Below are positions 50,167 through 62,100 of a stretch of DNA of 64,000 nt, piece by piece. The stretch comes from Linnemannia schmuckeri (taxonomy: Eukaryota > Mortierellomycota > Mortierellomycetes > Mortierellales > Mortierellaceae), in contig JANATG010000017.1 of the NCBI GenBank assembly GCA_029449235.1, forward strand, positions 698,001 through 762,000. The letters are read 5' to 3'. How positions within the stretch are numbered: the stretch's first letter is position 1; the number at the start of each line of letters is the position of its first letter. Made by a program: the position numbers and the translations under genes. The notes under the pieces are model-generated. The model had not been told where the DNA came from. It ran no database searches and worked only from the letters and a program-made list of their open reading frames with translations.

Positions 50167-53100
50167 ATGGACCGACCAGGAGGAGCTCACCATCCAAGAC
50201 GGGACCACCGACAGCAAACACAAACACAAGGGCAGATGCACCAGCAACATCAACAACAACAGCAACAACAACAACAACAACAGCAACAACAGCAACAACA
50301 GCAGCAACAGCAACGGCTACAACAACAACCGCAGACGCAAGGGATTCAGCCAACCCAACTTGCCCATCACAACTTACAAAGACAACAGCGTCAACCCGAT
50401 CACCATGCACAGGCACAACCATACCCTCAGACATACGCAAATAGTCGTTGGCATTTTCATGCAACCCCGACTCAAATAGCTCCTTCGGCAACACCATCAG
50501 CTGCGAGACACCATGCTTCCACTGGGAGGCACCTCAACGAGCCCCACCCTCCCGAAACTCAGGCGTATGAGTCTCATATCGACTCTCAGGAACTGACCGA
50601 TGCGGAAATGTCGTCGATCGGAACCACGCAGGCTCTTGAAGAAGGATTGTCGGTGGCGACGTCCAAATTCAACACAGAGCGTTTCGGAGCACTAAGTGTT
50701 CACCCAAATTCGTCCTCGGCAACCAATCTCGGCACCGCCACCGGATCGGGTACAGATCATTACCGCGACATGCATCCTTCCAGTCTCCAAGATGACGACT
50801 TTGACAACCATGGAAACTTTGATGATAACTTTGACGACTTGGACTTTACGGGGCTTGATGAAGATTTCGAAGTCGACGACACTGCGATGGATGCTGAGCA
50901 GGATCATCTTCAGTTGACTGCGAGTAGGACGGCAGCTGTTGACACTCGATCCAGAAGGATGGTCGTCAAAGAAAATAGTCAAGACTTTTCCGAGTCGGAG
51001 GCACTCAAGGAAAAACTAGCAGAGGTAACGTACATGCTCATATACATGCTTAGAATACTTGTCAATCCACAATCACCGCACTACAACCTCGCATTTTCTT
51101 TTTATCTTTGTAGTTGGAGGAGATATTGAGAGCAAAGGATGCGGAATTGCAGTCCAAGTCGGGAGAAGTCATTATTCTTCGCTCTAACCTTGACCTACGG
51201 AAAAAGGAGCTCGTGAAGGCCGAGGACGATTTGCGCATGGCTCACGAGAGGCATCGAGCAGAACTCGTGGCCGCAGAGGAGAAACTCCAAGCAGAGCTCG
51301 AGAAAACTGAAGTTGAACACCACTTTGCTGTGAGTATTAGAACTTTTAATCGAGCGTCGGGATATGTCGTTTCCTACGCATGGCTTTTAATACATTAATT
51401 GACTTGTCGGCTTCCTACATCATACTTGCATAATTGTCAATAGGTGTCCAAGATGATCATGGACGGCCAGAGAAGCTCCAAGACCCAGACCCAGCCTGTG
51501 ACAAGACAGCAAGGAACCTCTTTCCCATTCTCATTGTCCTCGACTCCTTCGATACCCTCGACTCCATTTGCCTTTAATTCCTCCCAACCTTCGATGAAGG
51601 CAAAGTCAAAGAGTGGTATGCATGCCTATTTCTTTTTATGTCGCAGGAGCGTTTTCCTCACCTAGTTTCTGCTTAACAGCACTGAAAAATATACCACTTG
51701 AATTTCCTCCGCAAACTAGATGGTGCATTCTCCCTCGATAACTTCAAGCCGTCGCAGAGCGCCATGTCGAAGAGTCGCTCGCTGGGTTCCAAAGCTCCAT
51801 CATTTGACAAGCCCAAGTTGGTACCCCTCCTGACCACAGAGAATGGTAGGGCGACCAGACCCGTCTTTGGGTTCAATAGTGATATACCCACCCAGTCGCC
51901 GGAAGAAGTGGTAAGTTGGATACCCGGAGCTTGGTGCACGTTGTTGACGTTTGCTCCCTTTGCAGATTCAGTTCATTACTGACACTTGTCATTCGTATGA
52001 ACGAAATAGATACGTGACAGTCTTTTTGCGACAAGAGAGTTCGACTTTGGTCTACCACAGCTCCGCACGATCGACCCCGACGAAGAACACCACGTCCCGT
52101 TAAAGGGTATGAGAATAGCAACTCGCATGTGAGCTGGCGATTTGAACTCGACAATTGTCAACGCGCGGACACTAACATATACTTGTCATGGTAATTACGT
52201 CAATGCTTGCCTAGGTTCAAAGAAGTACAATGATAACCTACAACTTGGCGCTATCACTCAGGAATGCTACAAGAGCGTGTTGGGTCTGGTACAAAGAGTT
52301 TCGCCTCGAACCAAGGAACAAGCCCTTCGGCACACAACCCGTTTACTTCAGCTTAGCCTGGTTCTAGACAAGCCTCAGCACGCGTTGAACGCCCTCAAGA
52401 TCCTACGCATACTGATGATGACGTACGAGGATGTGTCGGTGGAGGTGTCAAAGGGCTCGGTCCCATTCTTGGAACATGACAACGAGGATGCCTGGACGAT
52501 TGTGCCATCGGAAACCTCGCTGCCCTCGGCCCTGGCTTGTGTTGAGTATCTTCTGCTAACACGGTTAGCACGGAACCCTCCAGTCAAGGAAGCTATCGGA
52601 GGGATATCGTATAGGCTTAATGAGGAAGTTGAGAATCTGTTCCAGTTGGAGATTATTCAAGTGCTGAATTTTGTTGCCTGGAGCCAGTTGGAAGCGATGC
52701 AGCTTGCGAGGACATTTGTTCCGTTGATTCGGAAGGGAGTCTTTGAGGAGGTTATCAAATTTCAAGGAGCCAAGAACAACTTCAAGAAAGTACGCCTGAT
52801 GCTCAACATTTTGGATTTTGTTTCGCGAGAAGTAGAGTGTTGCAAGCTGCTGATGGGATGGAGAGTGAGTCAGCTAGCATGGTCCAACAATTTTCGATTC
52901 ATGAACACCCTCATCGGATTGCTGGGAGCCAAGGCAGAGTCGATGGAAAAGTTGGCGGTAAGTTTGCTTGTTCTCCGTTTTTCTTGGCGCATTAACCTAC
53001 TATCTGTTGATTATGATATCAGCGGTGGACATAATCGAACCCACGTCTTTGTTAATCGAAAATCCAACTTTGTTATTGGGAATGATAGAACGGTACGGTG

Positions 53101-53974
53101 CCTCGGATCAAGGTTACAATCCTCGACATCATTCACCGCTGTCTATGTGTCAACCTCGAACAGACGAAACGGATGCTCGTTGAGACAAAGGTAGCCTTTC
53201 TTTGCGATATTGTTGCATTGAACAAAGCATTTTCAGGAACATGATACTAATTGATGTGCTTAATACTTTCGTCTAATGTACTTGCATTGTGCACTCTTTT
53301 AGTTGATGACCACACTAGTGCATTCTATCAGGGATCTTGAGGAGCTCGCTGCAGCGATCCATTATCAGAAGGCACTCGTTTCGTTGTTCCGGTGCAAAGA
53401 ACCAGAGGGAGGATTCACGACGAATTTTAGAGAGAACAGGTCGCATCCACTCCTCCTAAAGCCGTTGCTCATGACAAGCATGGGTCTCGGAAGTCTGAGT
53501 AGGCCTTTGAAGGCGACAGGGTTTGAGAAGGGCGTCTCCCCGTTGTCGTCTGTCCCCTTGAACCCGTATGACAAGTTGTTTGATTATTTGGCGGTCATGA
53601 AGCTCGGCATGGAGATGATTCTCAACCTTCTACGGGCCTTTCCAGACGATATCAAGAGATACTTTGGCAGGCGCCCAAGCGAGAAGCATTCGTTGGCATT
53701 TACGGTGAGCAAGATCGTAGTGAGGGAACTAGGGTTAGCGGAGGCTGCGCAAAGTAAGTTACGGACAGAACAATACGTGTGTGATTTAAAATGATGAAGG
53801 GTACCGCTTTCCAGTACTGAATGATTGTGGGTTACGTTTCTAACTGGTATTTTTGTGTCTATTGTTCTTTATGCTTCTGCTCATATGCTGTTAGACCTAG
53901 CTCATGACATTCTTTTTGAGCTCGTCCCTGACGACGAAACTGAACAGGAATACCTCGACCTTGTTCGGGATTGA
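50167..53974 (+). CDS. ATRIP/Rad26/Lcd1-like checkpoint protein
   Basis: Obligate partner of ATR-type kinase; recruits it to RPA-coated single-stranded DNA. Exons used: 50167-51024, 51114-51329, 51444-51615, 51720-51910, 52010-52106, 52215-52957, 53089-53190, 53303-53753, 53895-53974, giving 969 residues. The N terminus is a poly-Q tract (encoded about 50240-50335), then an acidic-aromatic motif DNFDDLDFTGLDEDFEVDD, the expected RPA-binding type. A coiled coil follows: LEEILRAKDAELQSKSGE, then VIILRSNLDLRKKELVKAE, which matches the ATRIP coiled-coil style. The rest is a helical repeat region (EEVIRDSLFATREFDF, ARTFVPLIRKGVFEE). The acceptor of exon 7 is uncertain: a better-looking acceptor at 53021-53022 leads to an early stop. 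Identification rests on architecture, as ATRIP proteins diverge fast. Confidence 0.72.
50245..50337 (+). repeat. CAA/CAG repeat coding poly-glutamine
   Basis: Mixed CAA/CAG codons in the first exon of the ATRIP-like gene code for more than 25 glutamines broken by single His, Arg and Leu. Mixed codons suggest it is somewhat stabilised against slippage. Confidence 0.9.
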
Positions 53975-53983
53975 TTGCGCATT

Positions 53984-54010
53984 AAAAAAAAAAAAAAAAA
54001 AAAAAAAAAA
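53984..54010 (+). repeat. A27 tract between convergent gene ends
   Basis: Twenty-seven A start ten bases past the ATRIP-like stop codon and lie within the 107-base gap to the stop of the KDEL protein gene. It resembles a reverse-transcribed poly-A tail but is genomic and could be a simple homopolymer. Confidence 0.85.
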
Positions 54011-54081
54011 TGAGGTGCAAGAATTTTTATTAATGTTTTTGTTTGGTTGCTTGGCGAAAGGTCGTGGTGAATAATATTATT

Positions 54082-54786
54082 TTACAGCTCATCCTTCTTG
54101 ACCTCAGCAGCGGCTTCCGCGTCGGCAGCATCAGCCTTGGCGTCCTTAGTATCCTTAATGTCCTTCTTCTCCTTCTTGGCCTCAATCTCTGCGGCCTTTT
54201 TGGCGTCGGACTCTGGAGTGGTGTAGGAGGCAGCGATTTCAGCGCGACCGTCATCGTTCTCGTCGTCGACCATGTTGGGTGGTGGTGGAGCAATCTCATA
54301 GACCTGAGGCTTGTAGTTGGGGTCCTTGGCAGGGTGTCCTTCAACGATCAGTTCCTCGCCGGTCTCAAAGTTGAGCCACCTGTCGCACCCCTCGATCTTA
54401 GAGGCTGGGAGGAAGTACTGCATGGACTTTGGTCGGTGGGTGTAGGCGCACTCAGCCGAGCAATCAGCCTTCATCCAGAAGAGGTCCTGGAATGCAACGC
54501 AGACGCAACGCTCCTCTCTGTCGGTGGCACCGGTAGGACGTTCATTGGCAACGGTCGAGTCCATGTCCCTGTCGCAGGCATGGGGGAAGTGGTTGTGCAT
54601 GGCCTTTTGGAGACAGGCAGGGCAGAGGTTGGCATTGGAGCCTTCGCGCTCCTCGATGGCAAGGACTTCTTCTACGCTAAGGGCGGCGGAGACTCCTGAG
54701 CTGGCTTCGCGTCCGTTCATGGTCCTTGAGGAGAGGAGGGCCAAGGTCGAGACGGCCAACAATGTGATGGAGGTTGAAAGACGCAT
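54082..54786 (-). CDS. Cysteine-rich ER-lumen protein with C-terminal KDEL, unknown family
   Basis: Function unknown. Single exon, 234 residues. Residues 1-19 form a signal peptide (MRLSTSITLLAVSTLALLS). A compact cysteine region at about 45-135 has CPACLQKAMHNHFPHAC, RCVCVAFQDLFWMKADC, SAECAYTHRP and a final Cys in KIEGCDRWLNFETGEE, i.e. nine cysteines including a CPAC and a CVC. After it come a proline run, an acidic segment and a lysine/alanine/aspartate-rich helix, ending KKDEL, the ER retrieval signal. Signal peptide plus KDEL places it in the ER lumen. CPAC resembles a CxxC redox motif but no thioredoxin fold is evident. A TATATAAA box lies at 54926-54933 on the coding strand, about 140 bases before the ATG. 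No family was recognised. Confidence 0.85.
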   Translation of the reverse strand: MRLSTSITLLAVSTLALLSSRTMNGREASSGVSAALSVEEVLAIEEREGSNANLCPACLQKAMHNHFPHACDRDMDSTVANERPTGATDREERCVCVAFQDLFWMKADCSAECAYTHRPKSMQYFLPASKIEGCDRWLNFETGEELIVEGHPAKDPNYKPQVYEIAPPPPNMVDDENDDGRAEIAASYTTPESDAKKAAEIEAKKEKKDIKDTKDAKADAADAEAAAEVKKDEL

Positions 54787-54925
54787 AATGATTTTTTTAT
54801 TGTATATGTGGAGAGAGAAAGGTAAAAAGTTTGTTAAAGTGAGGGAGGGAGAGAGTGAAGATGAGGATGTGGAGAAAAGAAAGAAAAAGAAAAAAAAAGA
54901 GAGCAGGAAGTGAAGGATATTCGAG

Positions 54926-54933
54926 TTTATATA
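54926..54933 (-). promoter_or_regulatory. TATA box of the KDEL protein gene
   Basis: TATATAAA on the minus strand about 140 bases upstream of the start codon of the KDEL-tailed protein. It is one of few clean, well placed TATA boxes in the window. Confidence 0.5.
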
Positions 54934-57155
54934 TCCGAAGGACAATGAAAAGAGAGCAATAACCCAGGCACCATGCGCTACACTAATATTCACAAACAAC
55001 AGGAAAAACACGATTTACTCTATGAGTGGTCAACAACTGATCCAAGGGCATTTATTCACTCATTGAAAGAAAAGAAGGTATGATGGGGTGGAGTGAAGGG
55101 GGAGGGGCCAGACTCGAGGGGGAAGGTGTAAGGTACGGTGTTCGTATTTTCTGTACATTAACGGCTGTCATGCGATAGGATGTTTGTCACACAGAAAAAT
55201 CATCCGTATTGTCCGTTGTCTGCCGTCGATTGGAGGGAAGAGAGGAGGGAGAGAGTAATGTTTTATTCGCATTCAAAAAAGAAAGAAGCTGAGGCCGGTG
55301 TTGTATTATAGACAGTAGAGAATACAGTAGACTGTGGAGACACATGCTTGTACCATCGACAACAGCAACAAAACAAGAGAAAGGAAGATTCAGTATGCTA
55401 TTAGCAACATGCGACTCTATTGACTACATAAAAGTAAAAGGGCACACACATTCTCCTCTGTTGTATAAGTTTATTTGTTTGTGTATGAGACTTCTCGGGC
55501 AGTTCGGGGACAATTGTACTCTCTTTAACAGCAGGCAGGAGTGTCTATTCAGTAAAGAGACAAACAAAACACGGCGCTCGCTGGCCATCTCTGGTTGGTT
55601 GGTTGACTGGTTGTTTGTCTAGCTGTTTGACGGGTTGGACAAAGCCTATATACCCATCCATTCATCCAACCCTCCTCCACATTCGACTGTTATTGTTGAT
55701 GCTCAAGAAGTAGAGAAGGAGGAAGGAAAAAGGAAGGAAAGAGAAGAAGGATGCTCTCAATGCAGATACACGGAGAGGAGAGTACACGCCCACACAAAAA
55801 AGGAAAACCTTCTTTTTTAGTTCACTCCTCAAACTTACAATGGACAACGACTTGTCTGCTCTACTTTGTGGAGAAAACAAGCGAAAGGGGGCCTTGCGCC
55901 CATTGATAGCCGACCATCATCCATCCCACTCTTCATTGCCTTTCAACTCAATTCAATTCAATAATAATCATGCCCGCTTTCAATATGGTGCTGTTCTTCA
56001 ACTGTTTACGCCCGCCATACTATGGTGGTGACACTTCGGTACAATGGTTGCCACGTCAGAACATGCAATCGCCTCCCCCACTCATTCAGCAATTGTCTAT
56101 ACCCTATGTGTGTTGTGTTTTTCTTTGTTCTTCGAATGCATGGTTTTATCTCTCTCTCTCTTTCTCTCTCTCTCTCTGTGTCTATGACCTTACACCTGTT
56201 GAATTTAATTACTCACTCGCAATGTGCGTGGGTGTTTACTGTCTTCGTTGTATGTAATTGAGATATAAAATGATGATGATGTGTTGTGCAAGGGACAAAC
56301 GTGTTGAATGGCAAGAAGAAAGGAAGCACAGAGTAAAATGAGCGTAGAGCGAGAGGAGTAAGGGAAGATGGGTGAGAGCAGGGTGAATGGGTGTGTGAAT
56401 GTGTGTGGTTTGATGACAAAGCAGCATTCTCCTTTGTTTGTTTACCATATTTCTTTCTGAGCAAATAAGCGAAGAAGTGAACTACATGCATTTCATTCCA
56501 TACGTCTTTTCTTCCTCCCTCTATCTTCTCCTCTTCTCTTCTTCCTTTGTTGTCTTTTTTTATTTCGGACCTTTTCGTCGCTTTCTCGTCTGTTTTTTTC
56601 TTTTGGGTTGTTTCCTCCTTCCTCACACTCAAAACACAGCCCAGGGGAGGCATGTTTTCCAAGTGATATGTGGAGACGATACTCACAGGGAGCAAAGACA
56701 CGTTTACGGATAAGAAGCCCTTCTTCCTTTCTTCCTACGGGAGGTCATCGTCCATAGCGTCATAGCAAGAGCAGACTGGTCTGGACACCGTCATGCTCTA
56801 TCTACATTTGGGGGACAGGGTGGCTAAGTCAATTGGTGTCTTTGTCTCTCTCATCATTTTCTCTTTACTGATCCTTTTTGACGGTTGACCATACGTGCAC
56901 TGATGACAAAAACAAAGAACAGAGCATAGCATAATTGTCCAAATGAAACCACAGTATATCCACTTGCGAAGCGAACAAAGACCGCGCCACTCTCCTCTTT
57001 CACACAGTCTGATACCCAAAGTATATTCACAGTGCTGGAGCCAACCTCATATAGATAAAAAGCACCTCTTTTCACCTCAATCGTCCTTTCTCTCTTTTTA
57101 ACAGAACTCATCACTGCCATTTTCACCACCACTTTCACCGTCAGTCGCCCTTGCA
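54934..57155. other. 2.2-kb gene-poor spacer
   Basis: No gene was recognised. The region has several purine-rich and CT-rich patches (CTCTCT at about 56150-56178) and short frames without protein character. A TATA-like word lies about 100 bases before the start at 57156. Confidence 0.45.
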
Positions 57156-58132
57156 ATGGATATGGACAGCAACTTTTTTCCCACCAGTTGGTTAACACTA
57201 GCCATCACCAAGAAGATCAGCCAGACTGCCGAGGACGGGACACTCAACGTCGCAATTGCCGGTCAGCGAGGCAGACATTCCATCGAGCTCTTGCCATTGG
57301 ACAACACTACACCCTGGGATGCCAATGACGACAACCTCTACTCCAAGGTTCAACTTCCTTGTTAAGTTGACGTTAAGGACCGCTTGTCGATCAACGAGGG
57401 AGGAGGAGACGAAGAAGGTCTCGTCAACTTGGTCATGGTTGTTCAGAAATAGCGGTTTGTCAAGTCCACATCGCCGGATTCCTCTGAAGTTGATGGTAAC
57501 TATAACGATAAACAAAAATAGAGGAGAAAACAAAAGGCGGTGGCGGTGGTTGCACAATTCATTCTTCCTCTTTTATGATCTAACCCATGTAGGCCTATTA
57601 TTTAATTACACTCGGATAGACAAGGATTTCAAGTCCGGTGATTGCCACAACAGGACCGCCCGACAGAGGAAGGTAGCTGGCTCCAAGAGACTCATCGAGC
57701 CTGCAAACTCGAGGGACTTCAACTACAAGCGCCCAAAGTCAAGTCAGTCTTTCTCAAACCAAGAACACTTTTATTCCTCTCAGGATGCCGTTTATGTTTC
57801 GCAAAACCAAAAGCCATTGCCGACCATCTAAGTCTTTCAGCCACCTCAAACCGTCTTGCCGTCCTTTTTGCCACACACGATCCGCCCTCGCCCCTCTCGC
57901 ATGCGCATGGCAGACTCTTTCTACTTTGACGGCAGGGGATACTGCAGACCGCCGAGCGAAGGCGCAGGAGTGGCCTTCCCTCGTGAATATGACGGTCTAT
58001 ATGCGTTTGAGGGCGTTCAGTGATGGTCGTCGACGGGTTGTTCGGATTTCTATGCGCAGGCAGAGTAAAGTGTTGACGCGATGGTCGTTTATGAGGACTG
58101 ACGCTAAATTGTCTTCAATCGTTGTGTAGAAT
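57156..58132 (+). pseudogene. Probable broken or fragmentary gene
   Basis: A leader and start codon look normal: a TATA-like ATATAGATAAAAAG near 57048-57061, CT/CA-rich leader, then ATG at 57156. The first 64 codons read well (MDMDSNFFPTSWLTLAITKK, then NVAIAGQRGRHSIELLPLD) up to CTCTACTCCAAG, after which stops follow. Reading 30 bases further on gives DRLSINEGGGDEEGLVNL before another stop. Near 57910-58020 another plausible coding piece (FYFDGRGYCRPPSEGAG, FPREYDGLYAFEGV) ends at TGA. These pieces could not be joined by canonical introns. The family was not recognised, and it may be a decayed gene or a gene with unusual introns. Confidence 0.35.
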
Positions 58133-59111
58133 GAATAAAGTGGGATAACATACGTGCTTGCAACATACGTGCTTGCAACAATTGGTTTCAAATGAAGAAG
58201 CACGATTGATATGGCCCTTGCATGGCGCCACGGTATGTCCGCATGAGGCCGTGCCCTCCTTTGACGCCAATACCTTGCCTTTTCTCGATTCTGTTTGATA
58301 GTACCATTTTAGGGGTGGTCGATTGCTTGTAATTAAGATAAAGATAGTTGTGAGCTATCATGATAACAAAGAGTAAGAAGGGGTAAGGGGTATGTGAACT
58401 TGAAAGTGCTTCTGTTAGATGACTAGGTAGGTGTTTGAGGAATGAAAAAGGATCTATTATGAATTCTCCGCGAGCTAGCGTTCAGGAAGACAGGGATGAA
58501 CATGCCAATGTGTAGTGGCTTAGCTCCTTGTCAATTGAAGAAATTAGTTCGGTTGGCATGCAAATAGCGATACGTGTGAAGTCTGCCTGTCTACCTGTGC
58601 CTGTGCGTGCGTGTGTATGTGAATGTGCCTCTTTTCTTGATTCAAATCATTATATGATTTTATCCCTCGGATCCCTCCCCTTTTTACCTGCTCCCTTTTC
58701 CCTCCCTCTCTCTCCCCTCTCTCTCCACTTCTGTCTCTGCTCTTTCCCTCTCCTCCCCGCCTTTCATCTTCAAGCGAACACTACTTTAACTGTTACTAGT
58801 CAATCACCCACCCACCCTTCTCCTCCTCGTTCGCTCACTCGCATCGTTGCACTACTCCAGCAAACCCATACTCACCCCTTATCACATCTCTTTCTCCCAT
58901 CGACACAAGGATCACTTTTTGTCTCCTTCTCTTCCCTTCGTCACTCCCTGTTCTCTCTTCCCTCGCCACCAAAAAAAATACATTTGGGGCATGGCATGAA
59001 ATTTGTATTCATCCACAAACAGCAAAAACTCATCAACCCACACGCCCCTACCTACTCCCCTTCCTGATCCTTCTTCCTTTTCCTTCTATCCTTTCTTCAT
59101 CAGCAATAATA
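58133..59111. promoter_or_regulatory. Upstream region of MED13
   Basis: About 980 bases. It includes a 15-base tandem duplication (58148-58162 and 58163-58177) and a strongly CT-rich leader from about 58670 to 59110 on the plus strand. Nothing coding was recognised. Confidence 0.45.
58148..58177 (+). repeat. Two tandem copies of a 15-base unit
   Basis: ACATACGTGCTTGCA occurs twice in direct succession with no mismatch, in spacer DNA. Confidence 0.9.
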
Positions 59112-62100
59112 ATGCTCCATGACAACTTTCCCACAAACGTCTTTTCAATCGTACGTAAACAACCTCTTCTGTGATCTCGCGATTGTCTTTCATTACAGCA
59201 ACATAAACCACTACGCGTTTTTATAACACGATTAACATCATCCTCTTCTTCTTTCACCTACATTTTAAAATATAGTCGGAGCTCACCTCGTTTGGATATA
59301 CGCGATACACCCATAGTTATCCTGCGCGTCAATTCGCGAGGCAGCTGAACGCGGACAGTTGGTCAAAGACTCCTTCTCGATCCCGTTCTTCAGCAGCAGC
59401 AGCAGCAGGAACACAGCACAACCACCACCACCAACACAATGCTTCTGCAGAAACCTTACTTGCTGCTCATCAGGAATCAGATCCTCTCCTTACTGCCTAC
59501 ATCAGCCTCTTGACCGCAAGGATACCATGCCATTGGCACTATTCCGATAAGGACAAGGACAAGAAGAATCCTCCTCTGCCAAACAAGTCTAAACAACGGC
59601 GATCAAGTAGTAGTAGTAGCACTTCTTTTGACCGAGAATTATGGGTCTTTTGGTTGAACGACAAGTCCTTGCTGGAAAACCATGGTCTCGAAGAATTACA
59701 AGGTAAATAATTATGCAAGCCATTGGTCTAAAAAGATCCTCGAATATTTCTGTAATAGCAAACTGGATCCATGGGAACGGAGTAATCTTCATGGAGCATG
59801 GACCATCCATCTAGCAAAGGAAAAACTAACATAATCCACTGTTGAAACCTGCGATATAGAATGTCAATCGGGAAACCTGACCTGGGAGTCGATACTACAG
59901 AGCAGTAACTCAGCAACCGCCGGGACATCACAAACATCGCAAGCTGGATCTGTAGAGGCAGTCAGTGCTGCCAAGGAGTACGAAATGTTCATTCGTGGAC
60001 TACGCAATGTCTTGGACCGGTAAACTATCCTATCAGCACATCAGCATATCAGTCATCAGCATGGCTGGTTTCTTTGTTGTTTTATGTGCCTCACAATCCG
60101 ATCACCTCGGGCCTAATATAATATTGCATCCATGTTTGTCTCTGTCAATAGAGGAATGGTTGCCAAAGGCGGCTATCGCTTGGGGTCGTCATATGTGTTC
60201 CCAGCATCATTACAACCACGACTCGACGGATCAATCCTTCCCAACTTTCCCAAGATGCCATCTATGTAAGTCGCAGACAGGAAGTCTCAAGGATACAATC
60301 ATGGCTATACAGGAGTGCTTTTTGGGTATTAACATAATGCTTCCTCTTCTATCGTTATAGGACGATGTTATCGTGCACTGTGACAATGTACCTGTCCTTG
60401 ACGAACCTCATTTTTCAGCCCACCTTTCAACACCATCGTCTTCGCGTATTGGAGGCAGCCGATTTGGATCCGCGTGAAGCATCCGAGAAAGAATTGAAGG
60501 GTAAGATTATGGATTCTAGACGTTGGAAAGGATCTCAAAGAGAAGTTGTTTCGAAACACTCACTAGATTTTGTTCTAATTCTATATAGTGCTCATCAGCC
60601 CACATGGAACAATGGCAATACTTCGACTGCAGGACATGGCAGAGTTCACGGAGGAGCAAACGCAAAGGTGCCTCGACAGCTGGGCTGACCATTTTGGGAC
60701 GAATCAGGAGTTGGTCAACGAGATTTCTCGGACACTACCGCGGCTTGTTGCTGTCAGTGTCAAATCGGGGCAAAACGAGGTAGTGCTTCAATGTCCGACA
60801 GAGCGCGTTTTCGTGCCTGTTTCCTGTAAAGAGTCACCAAGTGATGTCGGTCAACTGGATGGCATGGGCTCCAGGAACCTTGGCTTTATTGAAGATCTGG
60901 GGGCAAAGTTCGCCGTGTGGTCTTGGCAGGAAAAAACAAGGAATGCAATCGCCTCACCTGCAGTGCCAAAGCTTGTACAGCCTGTATCAGAGCACACACC
61001 TGTCCTCGCAGAGCCCAGGAACCGACTCAAGGCTGGTTCATCAGCATGGCAACAGCAGCAGCAACAAATCCAGCAGCAATTGCTTCAGCAACAGCAGCAA
61101 CAACAACAGCAACAGCAATCACAAAACTTTTTCCTGCAACAACAACAGGATGCGCTTGTAAAGCGATCCAGCAACTTGCCCATGTACGATACTAACAGGA
61201 TCGACTACTGGTCCTTTACCGATCCCTATGCCTACCTTACCTCAATCGTCCTCAATTCCTGTGCGAACGCCGAGTTGAAGGGAGCTGACTCACCATCTGC
61301 AGCGGATAATCAGGTGTCGATTGTTGTCCCTGTGACACCAACAGCCAAGCCGACCCGATCGCGACCCAACTTGACAAAGAGCAAGGCAGGGCCCAAGGAA
61401 GTTGATGGCTGGATCAGGGTGCGACCCAGACGAAACACTATAGCACCGCCGAGTACACACAACTTTAGTGCTCTGGACACTCCCGATACCAACCAGGCGG
61501 CGTGGAGCAATGGGCTTGATTCGGGATCGATGCCGGCGTCAGAGATCGAGTACGTTAAATACAAATATCAGGCTACTTGTTTTACTTAGCTGGGAGGGAT
61601 ATTTTGTAATTTGACATCCATTTTAACCAAATTCAACTTAATTATTCTTCTTTACTTAGATCAAACACCAACAGCTCGACTCAGTTCAATGCGAACACGT
61701 CGAATGATCCCTCTCAGGCCGACGCTCAGAATGCCAGCACCAACACCTCGTCGTATCAGCTACCGATCGACCTGCCTGCAGACAACAGCGACATGATGTC
61801 GGGTCTTATGGACGTGAATTCGATGATGGGCCTGTATGGCGCTGGAAATTCGGACGATCTCGAGGACTGGGGTGTCGTCACCAAGGATGACTTTAGCTTT
61901 TTTGACGAGGTAACTCGCCGAATGAGGAGTTATATTTGGTGGTTCTATTGTTAGATGCCGCAGAGTTGAATGTGTACCCATGTGTGCAGCACATTGAAAA
62001 AAAATAGGCCACCTTCTCACTAACTTTGCTATTTTTGAACGTCATGTAATAGCAACCACGGAGTGCACCAGCGCCGCGTCCATTGCCAATGGTACCAGAA

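Noticed and set aside
49603..50497. Minus-strand frames with long Leu or Val/Ala runs that look like membrane proteins
   Set aside because: They are antisense reads of the CAA/CAG poly-Q tract of the ATRIP-like gene.
53984..54010. Retrotransposed gene copy marked by a poly-A tail
   Set aside because: The upstream gene has eight introns, so it is not a processed copy, and there are no target-site duplications around the A run.
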